42,450 bases of DNA, from positions 1-42,450 of the forward strand of contig CAMWVQ010000020.1 in NCBI GenBank assembly GCA_947177635.1, read 5' to 3'. Positions 8,441-17,640 of the stretch are shown piece after piece (the stretch's first letter is position 1; each line of letters opens with the position of its first letter). The position numbers and the translations under genes are program-made. The notes under the pieces were generated by a model. The model did no database searches. It had not been told where the DNA came from and worked only from the letters and a program-made list of their open reading frames with translations. The DNA is from an uncultured Porphyromonadaceae bacterium. Lineage in GTDB: Bacteria > Bacteroidota > Bacteroidia > Bacteroidales > Muribaculaceae.

Positions 8441-8472
8441 TTTGCAAGACCGGAATTTAATTGTTAAATTTG
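8441..8472 (+). promoter_or_regulatory. Bacteroidota-type promoter of the sigma-factor gene
   Basis: TTTG (8441-8444) is separated by exactly 20 bp from TAAATTTG (8465-8472), matching TTTG-N20-TAnnTTTG. The start would fall near 8479, leaving a leader of only about 13 nt before ATG 8492. The gene is therefore read by the housekeeping sigma rather than only by itself. Confidence 0.75.
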
Positions 8473-8491
8473 AGGCTCAAAACCACTGTTG

Positions 8492-9052
8492 ATGGCAAAA
8501 GAACTACCCCGCGAAGATTCAAAACTCATAGAACGGCTACGGCAACCTGAGACTTGCCGGGAGGCGTTCAATGACGTTATGCGGCAGTATTCCGAGCCGC
8601 TGTACTGGCAGATACGCCGTATGGTCGAAAGCCACGACGATGCCAATGACATCCTCCAGAACACGTTCCTCAAGGCGTGGCAGTCGGTGGAGGGGTTCCG
8701 TGGCGACGCGAAGCTTTCCACCTGGCTCTACAAAATCGCGCTCAACGAATCCATAACCTTCCTGTCGAAGGAACGCAAACGCTTGAGCCTCAGCATCGAC
8801 GATGAGGAAAGCCATCTTGTCAACCTCATAGAGAGCGACGAGTATGTCGACGGCGACGCCCTCGCCCTCAAGCTGAGGAAGGCTGTGGCGTCGCTTCCCG
8901 AGAAGCAGAGGCTTGTGTTCAATATGAAATATTATGACGAGATGAAGTATGAGCAGATGTCTGAGATACTCGGTACATCGGTCGGCGCGCTGAAAGCCTC
9001 ATATCATCTCGCGGTCAAGAAAATCGAACAATATTTCGCTGACAATGACTGA
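8492..9052 (+). CDS. ECF-type RNA polymerase sigma factor
   Basis: This protein of 186 residues has sigma region 2 (SHDDANDILQNTFLKAW through FRGDAKLSTWLYKIALNES) and region 4 (LPEKQRLVFNMKYYDEMKYEQMSEILGTSVGALKASYHLAVKKIE). Region 3 is absent, as expected for the extracytoplasmic-function group. ATG 8492 is preferred over the TTG at 8489. The two plus-strand genes behind it encode a one-TM protein and a periplasmic helix-rich protein. This layout is common for Bacteroidota sigma/anti-sigma/envelope-sensor cassettes. The divergent TonB receptor could be a target, but no TonB N-terminal signalling domain is present, so a FecI/FecR-type circuit is not indicated. Confidence 0.93.
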   Translation: MAKELPREDSKLIERLRQPETCREAFNDVMRQYSEPLYWQIRRMVESHDDANDILQNTFLKAWQSVEGFRGDAKLSTWLYKIALNESITFLSKERKRLSLSIDDEESHLVNLIESDEYVDGDALALKLRKAVASLPEKQRLVFNMKYYDEMKYEQMSEILGTSVGALKASYHLAVKKIEQYFADND

Positions 9053-9174
9053 TTTCGCCGGATTGCAACCGGCGTGGGCCCGTTGCCGCAAAGAAAAAAG
9101 ATTGAAAGAATTTAAACCTTTCATTTCCATTTCAGTCAAAATTCCGTAAAGCGACAGCTTCAAAAACAACAGCG

Positions 9175-9609
9175 ATGAGAACTGACAAGGAAAATATGCT
9201 TGACAAAATCGGCCGGAAGGATGGGATGACCGTCCCTGACGGCTACTTTGCCGATTTCCAGAAGAGGATGGAAGCCATGCTCCCCGTCAACGAGCAGGCC
9301 GAGACCCCGAGGAAAATCGAGGCTCCCCGTTCTTTCTGGGACAGGGTAAGGCCGTTTGTCTACATGGCGGCTATGTTTGCCGGCGTGTGGTGCATGGTCA
9401 AGATGTTCGCGATGCTCGGCACCGGGGGCGTTGACCTCTCGATAGACAACAACGAGATTCTGTCGAGCGCCCTGTCAGACGATACATTCATATATGAATA
9501 CCTCCGCGACGATGTTTCGGGGCGCGAGGTGCTGGAAGACATGTATCTCGACAGCATCTCGGTTGACGATATGGTTCCCGCAGACTCCCTTGACGAGGCT
9601 TTTTATTGA
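9175..9609 (+). CDS. Small single-TM protein, candidate anti-sigma factor
   Basis: A 144-residue protein. A charged cytoplasmic-type N-terminus contains DGYFADFQKRMEAMLP. One hydrophobic segment follows at about residues 62-82 (VYMAAMFAGVWCMVKMFAML), then an acidic C-terminal part (LSDDTFIYEYLRDDVSG). The pairing of a short N-terminal domain, one TM helix and an outside domain directly after an ECF sigma gene is what an anti-sigma factor looks like. However, no HxxxCxxC zinc anti-sigma motif is present, so the role is inferred from context only. It lies 122 bp after the sigma gene and 43 bp before the next one. Confidence 0.8.
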   Translation: MRTDKENMLDKIGRKDGMTVPDGYFADFQKRMEAMLPVNEQAETPRKIEAPRSFWDRVRPFVYMAAMFAGVWCMVKMFAMLGTGGVDLSIDNNEILSSALSDDTFIYEYLRDDVSGREVLEDMYLDSISVDDMVPADSLDEAFY

Positions 9610-9652
9610 TTCGCGGATGTCAGTGATTGTCAGATAACCAAAAAGACCGCAT

Positions 9653-10138
9653 ATGAACATCAGGATATTCACACTGGCGGCGCTCCTGTGGCTCACCCTC
9701 TCCGCCTCGTTCTCTGTCTCGGCCGCCCCGCAGACTCCCGGCGAGCGCGAGCAATGGATGACCGAGATGCGCCAGTATAAACGTATCTACATCACCAAGG
9801 AGCTTGAACTCTCTCGCGAGCAGCAGGCCAAGTTCTATCCCCTTTACGAGGAGATGGAGGAAAACGAGGCCAGAATAAACGATGAGGCCCGGGCAATGGA
9901 GAAACGTGTGGCCGAGACGCAAAACGCGTCTGACCTGGAATATGAGAAGGCCACCGAGGCTGTCTATGACGCGGCAGTGCGCTCCGCCCAGCTTGAACGG
10001 GAATATATGGAGAAATTCAAGGAGATCCTATCCCGCAAGCAGCTTTTCAGGCTAAAGGCAGTCGAACGTCAGTTCAACCGCGAGATGATGAGGCAACACC
10101 ATCGCCTCCGCACCAAGGTAAAAGGGGCCGAAAAATAA
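9653..10138 (+). CDS. Small periplasmic helical protein, Spy/CpxP-like
   Basis: A 161-residue protein with a signal peptide (MNIRIFTLAALLWLTLSASFSVSAA), then an almost fully helical, highly charged body. The segment ITKELELSREQQAKFYPLYEEMEENEARI followed by a second long helix and KEILSRKQLFRLKAVERQF resembles the LTxxQ-repeat fold of Spy/CpxP chaperones. In many Bacteroidota such proteins follow sigma/anti-sigma pairs as envelope-stress sensors. The similarity is by pattern only. It is the third gene of the sigma cassette. Confidence 0.8.
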   Translation: MNIRIFTLAALLWLTLSASFSVSAAPQTPGEREQWMTEMRQYKRIYITKELELSREQQAKFYPLYEEMEENEARINDEARAMEKRVAETQNASDLEYEKATEAVYDAAVRSAQLEREYMEKFKEILSRKQLFRLKAVERQFNREMMRQHHRLRTKVKGAEK

Positions 10139-10195
10139 GGAAAAGCGCCTGTATCGGAGAAAATCCACAAAAAGCAAAAGCGAACATTGAACATT

Positions 10196-10240
10196 CGGGC
10201 CCAGGCCCGGTGTTTATCTGACGCAGCGTGCTGCGTTTGT
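10196..10240 (+). terminator. Two short hairpins after the sigma cassette, possible terminator
   Basis: CGGGCC-CA-GGCCCG (10196-10209) is followed by ACGCAGC-GT-GCTGCGT (10221-10236) and TTTGT. The second one has the shape of a weak intrinsic terminator. It lies between the small periplasmic gene and the macroglobulin gene. Confidence 0.4.
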
Positions 10241-10336
10241 CCCGGTCAGATTGTCATTGACGGGCAAACTACGGCACGCTGCGGCGTTTCAACATATCCC
10301 GTACGAATCCTAATCACATCCGCTATGACATCAGCG

Positions 10337-13300
10337 ATGAAGTTGCCGAGGCCCGGCATTTTAAGGGCCGTCTTGATACTGTCATTTATGTTGTTGATTC
10401 CATTTTCAGGCAAAGGGGCCGACCCTGATTTCGCCTTCCCCGAAAAGGTGGAGAAGACTGCGTCCGCCGACCTGCGCGCGGCCCTGAAGGCCGGAGACGG
10501 CAAGGGCGCCGTAAACGCGATGATACGTCTCGGACTTGCCAAGGCGCAGGTCAACACCGACTCCCTGCCGACTGTGCTGAGGGATGTCGCCGACCTCGCC
10601 GCGCGTGAGAAAGACCCAGCCGCCAAGGCGTTGCTCAATGCGTTGTCGGCCAAGATTTACACCCAGATTTACACCGCTGACCGCTGGACATATGACCGTC
10701 GGGAGAGTGTGGCCGCCCCGGGGGATGACTACCGGGTGTGGAGCTCGCGCCAGTTCCTCGACAAGGTGATGTCGCTGACCCAGGAATCGCTGGCCGGCGG
10801 GGCGGCTCTGAAGCAGTTGTCGCTGGGGGATTACGATGGAATCGTGGAGACCTCGGAAAGCGATCGTCGCTTTTATCCCACGCTCTTTGATTTCATTGCC
10901 GTGACCGGCGTCAGGAACCTTGAGGCCTTCGCCTCGGCGCAGAATATGAGGGTGTTGAACGGGAAACTGATGCAGACTCCCTGCGACCCCACATTGCGTC
11001 CCGGGCCGACATGTCGCCCGCTGGGGATGATACTCGGCATATACACGGCGTTGATAGACTTCCACAAAGACCGCCCCGCGCCCCGTTTCCTGGAGGAAAT
11101 CGCGGTCAGGGAGTTTGTGAACCGGTATATGTTCTCTGCCACCCCGGTTATGGCGCGTGGAATTTCAGGGGAGTCGGCCGTCAAGCTCTCCCCCTTCACC
11201 TCGGAGATGCTTCGACTTTATGACCTCAACAAAGAGGATGAGTACGCGGGCCTCTTCCTTGACAAGGCTGCCGCCGGGTTTGCCCCCGGAGAGGATGCCA
11301 GGGAGGTGTATCCCCTGTTGACCGCTTACCGTGACCGCTTCCCCTCGGGAGTGCTTGTCAACGACATAACGAATGACATCAACAGCCTGTCGCAGGCGTC
11401 GGCGCGTTTCATCATGCCGGCGCAGGTGTCGCCGGGGAAACCTGTGACGTTTGATGTATTCACCAACAACGGCAAGACCATTAAGCTGGAACTGTTCGAT
11501 GTGACGGAGACCGGACGCCTCGAACCGAATGACTATTGGGTCAGGTCGGCGAACCTCGGGAAAGCCGTGGAAAGCAAGACACTCGAATTTGACAACGCTG
11601 TGCCATTCTCGGCGTCGGCCTCCACCTCCCTAACATTCCCGGGCTATGGCCTCTATGCTGTCAGGATGTCGGTCGACGGCAAATATCAGAGTGGCAGCCT
11701 GCGTGTGGTGCGCTGCAGCGACCTCTCCCTCTCGACCTTGACTGTCGGGGAATCATCTTCGGCCTGGGTGGCCGACGCCACCTCCGGAAAGCCTGTCAGG
11801 GACGCGGAGATATATTTCCTCCCCTGGTCGCGCCGCAAGCAGGCGGCTCCCCTTGAGGGGAAGACTGACGCCCAGGGAGAAAAATCGCTGACAATACAGG
11901 AGTATGGCCTTCTGTCGGTAGCGAAAGGCAACGACAGGTATGCGCCGGGAGTCAATGCCTCCGCTCCTTACGGAATCAATGATAAAAGCCAGCTTGAAAT
12001 CGAGCTGTTCACTTCCCTGGGGCTTTACCGCCCCGGAGATGAGGTGGAGTTCGCGCTGGTGGCCTACGACAACATGCCCCAAAGCCGAACGGTGGCTGCC
12101 GGGCGTAGAATCGGTGTGGAACTGCTCGACGCCAATTATCAGCCGGCAGACACATTGTATCTCACCACTGACGCATGGGGACGCGCGGAGGGGAAGTTCA
12201 CCCTCCCGTCGGCCGGACTGACCGGTAATTTCCAACTCAGGGCCGGCGAGGCTCCCGGAGCAGCGAAGGAGATAAACTATTGTGGCTCCGAGTCATTCAT
12301 GGTAAGCGACTACAAGCTCCCGACATTTGAGGTGAAGACCACGGGCATCAACCGCCCCGTGTCGGTGGCCGACAGTGCATCGGTGAGCGGCGAGGCGGTG
12401 GCCTATTCCGGATTCCCGATTGCCGATGCGCAGGTGAAAGCCTCGCTGAAAGTGCAGCAGGGATTCTGGTGGTGGAAGACAGAGTCCCCGGTGTTCTACA
12501 CCGTTGACACCGTCACCGGCCCGGACGGCAGTTTCACGGTTGTGATTCCCCCTTCGGCCATATCCGCGAGTCCGGCCCCCGGCGGAATATTCGTCTGCGA
12601 CGTGGAGGTGACATCTCCCGACGGCGAGACCCGCAGCCTGACCGCCCGCTTCAATATGGGGAAACCGTTGGGCATCGTTGCCTCCATCCCGCCGCTTGTC
12701 AATCTTGCCGAAGGGTTCGCGGCCACGGTAGAGGCGCGTGACGCCAATGGAGACCGCAAACCTCTTGATATGACTTACACCGTTACCCGTGACAGCGTCA
12801 CAGTGGCCCGGGGAACGGTTGAGAATGGTTCGGTGGCCGATGTGCTGAAACAGCTGCCGGTCGGAAGCTACTCGATGGAGTTCGCGCCGGTTGACTCAGC
12901 GATGGCCGACCCGTCCGCCCCGTGCCAGATAGTGCTTTACCGCCCGAAAGATGCGGTTTGTCCGGTTGAAAAGGCGTTGTGGGTTCCTGTCTGCGAACTC
13001 ACGGCTGATGCCGACGGTAAATACAGGCTGATTGCCGGTTCTGCCAGTGGCGATGTGCACGTCAGGATGATTGTCTCGGCCTATCCCGGCAAGGTGATAG
13101 ACAAACGGTGGATTACCCTTGGAAAGGGGATGCAGGAGATTGAGGGCACCCTCCCGTCAGGAGTGGAGTCGGCCCGGGTGTTGCTCGAATGTGTCAGCAA
13201 CTTTGAATCTTTCGGGTATGAGGCCGCGGTGAAGTCCGGCGGCTCCCGCCGCTCTGTCAGCTTGGAAATCGAGACATTCCGCGACCGGGTGCTACCCGGC

Positions 13301-16048
13301 AGTGAGGAGAAAATCACCTTCAGGGTGAAACCCGCAGAGGGAGCCTCAGCCAGCAGCGCGGTCTTCCTTGATATGTCAAACAAAGCGATTGATGTCCTGG
13401 CCTCCAATCCTATGGACTTGCCGGAATTTTCTCCCCGTGGCTGGAACATGTTGTCAAACGGCTGGTCGTTCAGCGACATGTCGACTTCGGTCATCAAGGA
13501 TTTCAAATACAAGGATGGCTTCTCCATCGTCTCCCCCTCCTTCCAGCTCTATGGGATGAGTTTCACCGGTGGAGGCATACGCAATCTCCGGATAAGAGGA
13601 GGGGCCAGCAATGTTGTGTACAAGATGCAGGGTTCTGCGGAAATGGCTGAAGACGTTGTCTTGGAGGAGAGATCTGTCGCGGCTTCATTCGGATCGATGT
13701 CGGCCGGTGTGGGCGCCGCCATGGATGCAGGGGCAGCTGACGGTGAGGCCGAGGTTGTCACCGAGCATAAGGAGGAGGTGGATGTGTCCCTCAAAGAGGA
13801 ATCCGCCGAGGCATACCGCCCCTCTGAGATTCCGCTCGCTTTTTTCCGCCCGATGCTGACCACAGCCGAGGATGGTTCGCTTGAAATCAGCTATACGGTG
13901 CCTGACGCGAACACTACCTGGATTCTCCGCGCGCTGGCCTATGACAAGGAACTGCTTTCCGCCACGGCCTCAGCCGAAATCATCTCCTCGAAGCCTGTGA
14001 TGGTGTCGCAGAACGCTCCACGCTTCCTGCGCACAGCCGACGCAGTGGTGCTTGCCTCCTCGGTTATGAACAACACCGACTCGGTGCGTGACATCAAGGT
14101 CTTGTCTGAGGTGGCTCTCTCCGGCTCAGGGAAGGTTGTGGCCCGCGAAGAGACTGTGATGCGTCTTGAAGCCAAGGCTTCGGGAGTGGCGACCGTAGGG
14201 ATTACAGCCCCGGCGGGAACTGCGGGGCTTCTGTACAGGGTGCGTGCCACCTCGGGTGACTACACCGACGGCGAGCAGTCACTGTTGCCCGTCCTCCCCT
14301 CAGAGCAGGATGTGGTGGAGTCGGAGATGTTCTACCTCGCTCCTGACCAGGCGGCTTTCTCGCTCAACCTCCCTGCGATGTCGGGTGATGAACGCGCTTA
14401 CCTGAATTTCACCGAGAATCCTGCCTGGCAGGTTGTCTCGGCTCTTCCCGGACTGAGGGAGGGGGCGGTGAACTCTTCGGTCGATGCGGCGGCCGCGCTT
14501 TTCTCGGCGGCTGTGGCCGACGGAATACTGCGGGATAATCCGGAACTTGCCCGGGTGTTGCGTAAGTGGGCCGAAAGCGGTGATTCCGCTTTAGTGTCTA
14601 ACCTGGAGAAGAACCAGGAGCTCAAGAGTATGCTCCTGAACGCGACTCCCTGGGTGTCTGAGGCCCTTGGCGACACCGAGAGGATGCAGCGGCTGGTGCT
14701 GTTGTTTGACAGACGTCAGACCCGCAAGGTGATTTCCGACGCTGTCGACCGCCTTGCCCGGATGCGGGTCGATGGAGCCTGGAGCTGGTCTGACCGTTAC
14801 CCGGTGGCTTCAATGTGGGCGACAGAGGTGATTCTCGAGCAGCTCGGCGACCTCAACCGTATGGGTTGGCTCCCGGCTGACTCCCGCCTGCGCAAGATGA
14901 TAAATGAGTCGATTGCTTATCTCGACCGCGAGACCGCCAAGGATTTCAGCAAGAATCCCAAGGGGGACTACTGGCTGTATGTCGCCATACGCGACAAATA
15001 CCCTGAGGTGCGCCCCTCAACGGCTGCGTCACGCGTGATTGAGGCTGAGGTGCAGAAGGCGGTGGCCCGCTGGAAAGAAGCCTCGATACCGATGAAAGGG
15101 GTGTATGCCCTGATTCTCAACAACCACGGCTACAACGCCACTGCGCGCCAGGTGCTGCAGTCGCTGCGCGAGTATGCCACCTCCACTCCCGAGAGGGGGA
15201 TGTGGTGGCAGCAGCTCGACCGTTATGTGTCTCTCTGGAGCTTCGACAGGGTGGGCATCACCTCTATTCTGCTTGATGCCTTCCACGCCGTAGAGCCTGG
15301 TTGTGAGGATGTCGAGAAGATACGCCAGTGGCTGATTCTCAACAAGACAAACAATGACTGGGGGAATGCCGTGATGACAACCCAGGCTGTATCCTCGATT
15401 CTCACCAGTGGCAAACCGCTGAAAGTCAACACCCGGGGCACGGCTATCCATATCGGCGACGTGTTGTTGCAGCCTCAGTCTGAGGAGTATGCCACCGGGG
15501 CGTTCACCGAGCAGATAACCTCGATGCTGGCCTCTCCGGCCACCCTGACAATCGACCGCCAGGCCGATTACCCGTCGGTCGGTGGTGTGGTGATGATGCG
15601 CCGTCTGCCGATGGATTCCATCAAGGCGGTTGGATGTCAGGAGATTTCAGTCGGGAAATCGTTGTCTGTGTATGACGGTCAGCAGTGGGTGCCCGGCTCT
15701 GAATTCAAGGTCGGAGACCGGGTGAGGGTTGAGCTGACCCTGCGTGTCGAGGATGATTTGTCGTATGTCGTAATCGAGGATTTGCGTGCCGCGGGTCTGG
15801 AACCTGTCGAGCAGCTCCCCGCGCCGATTTTCTCGGAGGGGCTTTGCTTCTATCGTGAGAACCGCGACTCGCAGACAAACATATTCATAGATTTCCTGCC
15901 AAGAGGCACATACCGCCTGGCCTATGACCTTTTCGCCTCGCAGGCGGGAAGCTTCTCAAGCGGTGTGGCCCAGGTGCAGAGCCTCTACAACCCGGTTGTG
16001 TCGGCCCATTCCGCAGGTATGAACCTTGAAATCGTGGCCGGCAGATGA
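10337..16048 (+). CDS. Alpha-2-macroglobulin family protein without thioester
   Basis: A very large exported protein of about 1900 residues, related to bacterial alpha-2-macroglobulins that trap or inhibit proteases in the periplasm. ATG 10337 gives a signal peptide (LRAVLILSFMLLIPFSGKGA); ATG 10325 is an equal alternative, and the frame is open from 10187. Tandem macroglobulin-type beta domains occupy the first two thirds, with a MG2-like start at IMPAQVSPGKPVTFDVFTNN. The A2M core segment AFFRPMLTTAEDGSLEISYT comes near residue 1170. The alpha/alpha-toroid begins at NPAWQVVSALPGLREG, but where CxEQ is expected it reads VNSSVDAA, so no thioester can form. A cytoplasmic partner is not apparent. 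The stop overlaps the next start (ATGA). Confidence 0.9.
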   Translation: MKLPRPGILRAVLILSFMLLIPFSGKGADPDFAFPEKVEKTASADLRAALKAGDGKGAVNAMIRLGLAKAQVNTDSLPTVLRDVADLAAREKDPAAKALLNALSAKIYTQIYTADRWTYDRRESVAAPGDDYRVWSSRQFLDKVMSLTQESLAGGAALKQLSLGDYDGIVETSESDRRFYPTLFDFIAVTGVRNLEAFASAQNMRVLNGKLMQTPCDPTLRPGPTCRPLGMILGIYTALIDFHKDRPAPRFLEEIAVREFVNRYMFSATPVMARGISGESAVKLSPFTSEMLRLYDLNKEDEYAGLFLDKAAAGFAPGEDAREVYPLLTAYRDRFPSGVLVNDITNDINSLSQASARFIMPAQVSPGKPVTFDVFTNNGKTIKLELFDVTETGRLEPNDYWVRSANLGKAVESKTLEFDNAVPFSASASTSLTFPGYGLYAVRMSVDGKYQSGSLRVVRCSDLSLSTLTVGESSSAWVADATSGKPVRDAEIYFLPWSRRKQAAPLEGKTDAQGEKSLTIQEYGLLSVAKGNDRYAPGVNASAPYGINDKSQLEIELFTSLGLYRPGDEVEFALVAYDNMPQSRTVAAGRRIGVELLDANYQPADTLYLTTDAWGRAEGKFTLPSAGLTGNFQLRAGEAPGAAKEINYCGSESFMVSDYKLPTFEVKTTGINRPVSVADSASVSGEAVAYSGFPIADAQVKASLKVQQGFWWWKTESPVFYTVDTVTGPDGSFTVVIPPSAISASPAPGGIFVCDVEVTSPDGETRSLTARFNMGKPLGIVASIPPLVNLAEGFAATVEARDANGDRKPLDMTYTVTRDSVTVARGTVENGSVADVLKQLPVGSYSMEFAPVDSAMADPSAPCQIVLYRPKDAVCPVEKALWVPVCELTADADGKYRLIAGSASGDVHVRMIVSAYPGKVIDKRWITLGKGMQEIEGTLPSGVESARVLLECVSNFESFGYEAAVKSGGSRRSVSLEIETFRDRVLPGSEEKITFRVKPAEGASASSAVFLDMSNKAIDVLASNPMDLPEFSPRGWNMLSNGWSFSDMSTSVIKDFKYKDGFSIVSPSFQLYGMSFTGGGIRNLRIRGGASNVVYKMQGSAEMAEDVVLEERSVAASFGSMSAGVGAAMDAGAADGEAEVVTEHKEEVDVSLKEESAEAYRPSEIPLAFFRPMLTTAEDGSLEISYTVPDANTTWILRALAYDKELLSATASAEIISSKPVMVSQNAPRFLRTADAVVLASSVMNNTDSVRDIKVLSEVALSGSGKVVAREETVMRLEAKASGVATVGITAPAGTAGLLYRVRATSGDYTDGEQSLLPVLPSEQDVVESEMFYLAPDQAAFSLNLPAMSGDERAYLNFTENPAWQVVSALPGLREGAVNSSVDAAAALFSAAVADGILRDNPELARVLRKWAESGDSALVSNLEKNQELKSMLLNATPWVSEALGDTERMQRLVLLFDRRQTRKVISDAVDRLARMRVDGAWSWSDRYPVASMWATEVILEQLGDLNRMGWLPADSRLRKMINESIAYLDRETAKDFSKNPKGDYWLYVAIRDKYPEVRPSTAASRVIEAEVQKAVARWKEASIPMKGVYALILNNHGYNATARQVLQSLREYATSTPERGMWWQQLDRYVSLWSFDRVGITSILLDAFHAVEPGCEDVEKIRQWLILNKTNNDWGNAVMTTQAVSSILTSGKPLKVNTRGTAIHIGDVLLQPQSEEYATGAFTEQITSMLASPATLTIDRQADYPSVGGVVMMRRLPMDSIKAVGCQEISVGKSLSVYDGQQWVPGSEFKVGDRVRVELTLRVEDDLSYVVIEDLRAAGLEPVEQLPAPIFSEGLCFYRENRDSQTNIFIDFLPRGTYRLAYDLFASQAGSFSSGVAQVQSLYNPVVSAHSAGMNLEIVAGR

Positions 16049-17634
16049 AACGGACTGGATTGCTGACAGTGTTGTTTCTGCTTGTTTCGCTGTTTTCCCG
16101 AGGCGTGGCCTCGCCGAAGTGTGAGATGCGCGGGCTGTGGGTGGCGACTGTTTACGGTATTGACTGGCCCTCCACCTCGGGGGCCACACCCGCCGCTGCC
16201 GAGGCTCAGAAAAAGGAGCTGACGGCGTTGCTCGACATGGCGGCCTCCTCCGGCTTCAACTCCGTGTTGCTGCAGGTGAGGCCTATGGCCGACGCGCTCT
16301 ACAAATCCTCGCTGGAACCCTGGAGCGCCTATCTGACCGGATGCAGGGGGGCGGCCCCAGCGAAGGGGTGGGACCCGCTGGAGTTCGCCGTCAGGGAATG
16401 CCATGCCCGTGGCCTTGAGCTTCACGCGTGGGTCAATCCGTTCAGGTTCTCCTCTTCCGCCAATCTCCCTTCCACTCCCGCCGACCGGCGCGCGATAGAG
16501 AAGGAGTGGGTTCTGTCTCAGTTGAAGACCGTGACGGTCGCGCCGCCCAAGTCCCGCGCCAAGGGGAAAAAAGGCTCCCGCAGGGCCCCCGCAAGGAAGA
16601 AAACCACCGTCAAGGGGGTGTCGATTCTTGACCCGGGTAATCCGGATGCGAGAAAACATATCGTGGAGGTGTGCCGCGAGATTGTTAAGAACTATGATGT
16701 TGACGGACTGGTGTTCGATGACTATTTCTATCCCGAGAAGTTCCCCGTTCCTGAGGGCGCGGACGCCAAGGAGGAGGGTGACCGCAGGCGCGCAAATGTG
16801 GCCGCGGCCATCTCCGAGGTGTACGGGATGATTCAGGAGGAGAAACCATGGGTGAGGTTCGGCGTGGCTCCTGCCGGAGTTGCCGGAGGCAACGGAAAGG
16901 CGTGTGCCGAGCATGGGCTCGAACCCCCTTCGGTCGGGAACGACTGGATGTATGACGATATTTATTGCGACCCGCTCAGGTGGCTCGCCGACGGCACTGT
17001 CGACTATGTCTCTCCGCAGGTCTACTGGCCGATGGAGCATGCCACCAACCCGTTCCAGCCGCTGGTCGAGTGGTGGGCCGGTGTGGCCCGGCATTTCGGC
17101 CGCCACCTGTTCGTGAGCCAGAATGTGCCGAGCCTCCCAGCGGGGGAAGCCGCCTGGAAGGAACAGCGGAAGGAGGTTGCGGTGACCAGGCTTGCCTCCC
17201 GCAAGGAGGGAATCCCCGCCGGACAGGTGTTCTATTCGGCGGCTCACCTCACCGGCAAGAAGGCCCGTGGGCTTGACCGCGAGCTGGCGATGAATGAGTA
17301 TTCCTCGATGGCGCTGATGCCCCCGATGGGATGGAAGAAGGCCCCTGCGCCGGAGAAGGTGAAGAACCTCACCCGCAATGACAACTCCCTGAGCTGGTTT
17401 GACCGAGGGAGCGGGCGATATGTCTGCTACGCCATCCCGATGGATGTGGGGCCTATTGACGCGCTCGCCCAGGATGGCCCCAATTTCGACGGGAAATATA
17501 TCGTGGGGGTGACTTACGGCAACTCTTTCGAGCTGCCGATGAGGGTGCTGAAAGGGTATTGGTATGCTGTCGCCCCTTACGACCGTTACGGCAACGAGGG
17601 GGAAGCTGTCACCCTGAACGCCCCCGGATTGTGA
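16045..17634 (+). CDS. Secreted GH10-like (GHL10/DUF187) glycosyl hydrolase
   Basis: A 529-residue exported protein with signal peptide MKRTGLLTVLFLLVSLFSRGVA. The body is the family-10-like hydrolase fold: MRGLWVATVYGIDWPS at the start, SGFNSVLLQVRPMADALY, LELHAWVNPFRF, DGLVFDDYFYP and VDYVSPQVYWP. Related proteins act on glycans or peptidoglycan, but the substrate here is unknown. Residues 169-190 form a strongly basic insertion (KSRAKGKKGSRRAPARKK) just before LDPGNPDARKHI. About 110 C-terminal residues look like a fibronectin-III-type module. Its start overlaps the macroglobulin stop by 4 bp and ribD follows 6 bp later, so these three genes are a tight operon. Confidence 0.9.
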   Translation: MKRTGLLTVLFLLVSLFSRGVASPKCEMRGLWVATVYGIDWPSTSGATPAAAEAQKKELTALLDMAASSGFNSVLLQVRPMADALYKSSLEPWSAYLTGCRGAAPAKGWDPLEFAVRECHARGLELHAWVNPFRFSSSANLPSTPADRRAIEKEWVLSQLKTVTVAPPKSRAKGKKGSRRAPARKKTTVKGVSILDPGNPDARKHIVEVCREIVKNYDVDGLVFDDYFYPEKFPVPEGADAKEEGDRRRANVAAAISEVYGMIQEEKPWVRFGVAPAGVAGGNGKACAEHGLEPPSVGNDWMYDDIYCDPLRWLADGTVDYVSPQVYWPMEHATNPFQPLVEWWAGVARHFGRHLFVSQNVPSLPAGEAAWKEQRKEVAVTRLASRKEGIPAGQVFYSAAHLTGKKARGLDRELAMNEYSSMALMPPMGWKKAPAPEKVKNLTRNDNSLSWFDRGSGRYVCYAIPMDVGPIDALAQDGPNFDGKYIVGVTYGNSFELPMRVLKGYWYAVAPYDRYGNEGEAVTLNAPGL

Positions 17635-17640
17635 TGACTT

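Noticed and set aside
8286-8447. N-terminal extension of the TonB receptor
   Set aside because: It would place the start upstream of the TAACTTTG promoter box and bury the signal peptide. ATG 8285 fits both.
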